From contig NZ_CP036265.1 in the NCBI RefSeq assembly GCF_007743815.1, forward strand, positions 1,204,501-1,268,500: a stretch of DNA of 64,000 nt. The letters run 5' to 3'. Positions 63,356 through 64,000 of the stretch are shown here, one piece after another. A program made the position numbers and the translations under genes. How positions within the stretch are numbered: the first letter of the stretch is position 1; each line of letters begins with the position of its first letter. The notes under the pieces are model-generated. The model was not told where the DNA came from, searched no databases, and worked only from the letters and a program-made list of their open reading frames with translations. The DNA comes from Alienimonas californiensis. GTDB lineage: Bacteria > Planctomycetota > Planctomycetia > Planctomycetales > Planctomycetaceae.

Positions 63356-64000
63356 TCACGCCGCGGCGGCGAGGGGGGCGCGGGTTCCCTCGGCGCCGGC
63401 CTCGTCGATCAGCGGGGGGGCGTCGGCGGAGACGCCGGTCACGCGGCGCTGCGGGTGAGCGCTCAGGTCCAGCAGTTCGCCCGACGCCCCGCCCCGCCCG
63501 GCGACGCCGCCCGGCGGGTCCAGTTCGATCAGCGGGCGGCTGTAGTCGTCGGTGATCCGCAGCACGCGGCCGCGGCGGCCATCGTCCAGCTTCACCCGGC
63601 TGCCCAGCGGGAACAGCGACACCGTCCGCAACAGCGCCCGCACCGCCTCCAGATCGAACGCCCCGGCGGCGGCCTCTTTCAACACGTGCCGCATCGCGTG
63701 GTGCGGGGCCAGCGCCGGCCGGTAGGGGCGGGGCGAGGTGAGGGCGGCGAAGGCGTCGACGACGGCGGCGATCTTGGCCAGGGCGTGCAGTTGCGGGGCG
63801 GTGCGGCGGCGGGGATAGCCGGAGCCGTCGCAGCGTTCATGCATCTGATAGGCGATGAACGCCGCCCGCGGGGGAATGTCCCGGGCGCTTTTGAGGGCCT
63901 CGAACACCAGCACCGGATGCTTGGTGATCTCCAGAAACGCCGCTTTGCCCAGCGGGCCGGGCGTGTCGTACAGGGCCGGGTCCAGCCGCAGCATGCCGGC
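63356..64000 (-). CDS. HD-GYP domain phosphodiesterase (N-terminus beyond the window)
   Basis: The visible 215 residues read AGMLRLDPALYDTPGPLGKA, then ITKHPVLVFEAL, MHERCDGSGYPRR and LAKIAAVVDAFAALTSPRPY. This is the HD-GYP domain that degrades cyclic di-GMP. The HHE motif reads QMHERCDGSGYP, with Met in place of the first His, and the leading HD is outside the window. A beta-rich tail (RVKLDDGRRGRVLRITDDYS) follows, as in related planctomycete proteins. The ATG at 63994 is probably internal. Its end is next to a perfect inverted repeat. Confidence 0.85.
   Translation of the reverse strand, partial: AGMLRLDPALYDTPGPLGKAAFLEITKHPVLVFEALKSARDIPPRAAFIAYQMHERCDGSGYPRRRTAPQLHALAKIAAVVDAFAALTSPRPYRPALAPHHAMRHVLKEAAAGAFDLEAVRALLRTVSLFPLGSRVKLDDGRRGRVLRITDDYSRPLIELDPPGGVAGRGGASGELLDLSAHPQRRVTGVSADAPPLIDEAGAEGTRAPLAAAA

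Overview
The window looks like a piece of a planctomycete chromosome (Planctomycetota). It is very G+C-rich (a spot count in groEL at 5341-5400 gives 43/60). The gene content fits that group: a secreted sulfatase, a DUF1559 pseudopilin-like protein, a sorbosone-dehydrogenase-type beta-propeller, a Ser/Thr kinase with a C-terminal membrane anchor, a SASA-type esterase, a ceramidase-like enzyme, Uma2 nucleases, duplicated groEL and futalosine-route menaquinone genes. Short hairpin repeats that translate as SPKRKRG or NPTRQRG are also present. The species cannot be named from the sequence. No tRNA, rRNA or CRISPR array was seen.

Layout. 1-4800: a sulfatase (cut by the window edge), then a DNA methyltransferase gene that survives only as its two ends. 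The middle is replaced by an AT-richer three-gene operon (ParA-like ATPase, a small protein, an uncharacterised helical protein). 5102-9060: groEL1, groES, groEL2. 9060-11850: a second AT-richer segment with a HEPN-like protein, tandem REP repeats and a REP-associated Y1 transposase (RAYT). Near-identical terminator-like sequences bracket this segment. 12250-18997: small metabolic, secreted and membrane genes (aqpZ, SRPBCC, a glycosyltransferase-like protein, a 42-residue repeat protein). 19151-29866: membrane and envelope functions (Ca/Na antiporter, ceramidase, DUF202, SASA esterase, TerC), then GNAT, cysteine desulfurase, carbonic anhydrase and a LigD-N-like protein. 29959-33902: Ser/Thr kinase, bestrophin and NupC. 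33990-37774: a minus-strand run of secreted Gly/Pro/Tyr/Cys-rich proteins, one with a CPPGx repeat. 38090-39808: nadR and pnuC. 39870-42100: repeat-rich DNA around a PIN-like (DUF4935) gene. 42096-51161: DUF1559 protein, dehydrogenase, PPK2, glycosyltransferase-like protein, solute-binding lipoprotein plus CDF transporter, and a small operon with an immunity-like/GNAT fusion. 51329-55914: a divergent type IIA topoisomerase A/B pair. 56092-64000: VOC protein, methyltransferase, Uma2, a UDG-like protein, mqnE, a UbiA prenyltransferase and an HD-GYP protein cut by the window end.

How genes work together. pnuC-nadR form a nicotinamide riboside import and NAD salvage pair. mqnE and the UbiA gene belong to menaquinone synthesis by the futalosine route. 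groEL1-groES-groEL2 is a chaperonin cluster with one co-chaperonin. The topoisomerase subunits lie in tandem. The three AT-richer genes or operons (2182-4170, 9203-10585, 40743-41765) lie among repeats or gene debris and look horizontally acquired. They carry ParA, HEPN-like and PIN-like proteins, as defence or toxin loci often do. The ParA operon inside the broken methyltransferase is the best candidate here for an undescribed system.
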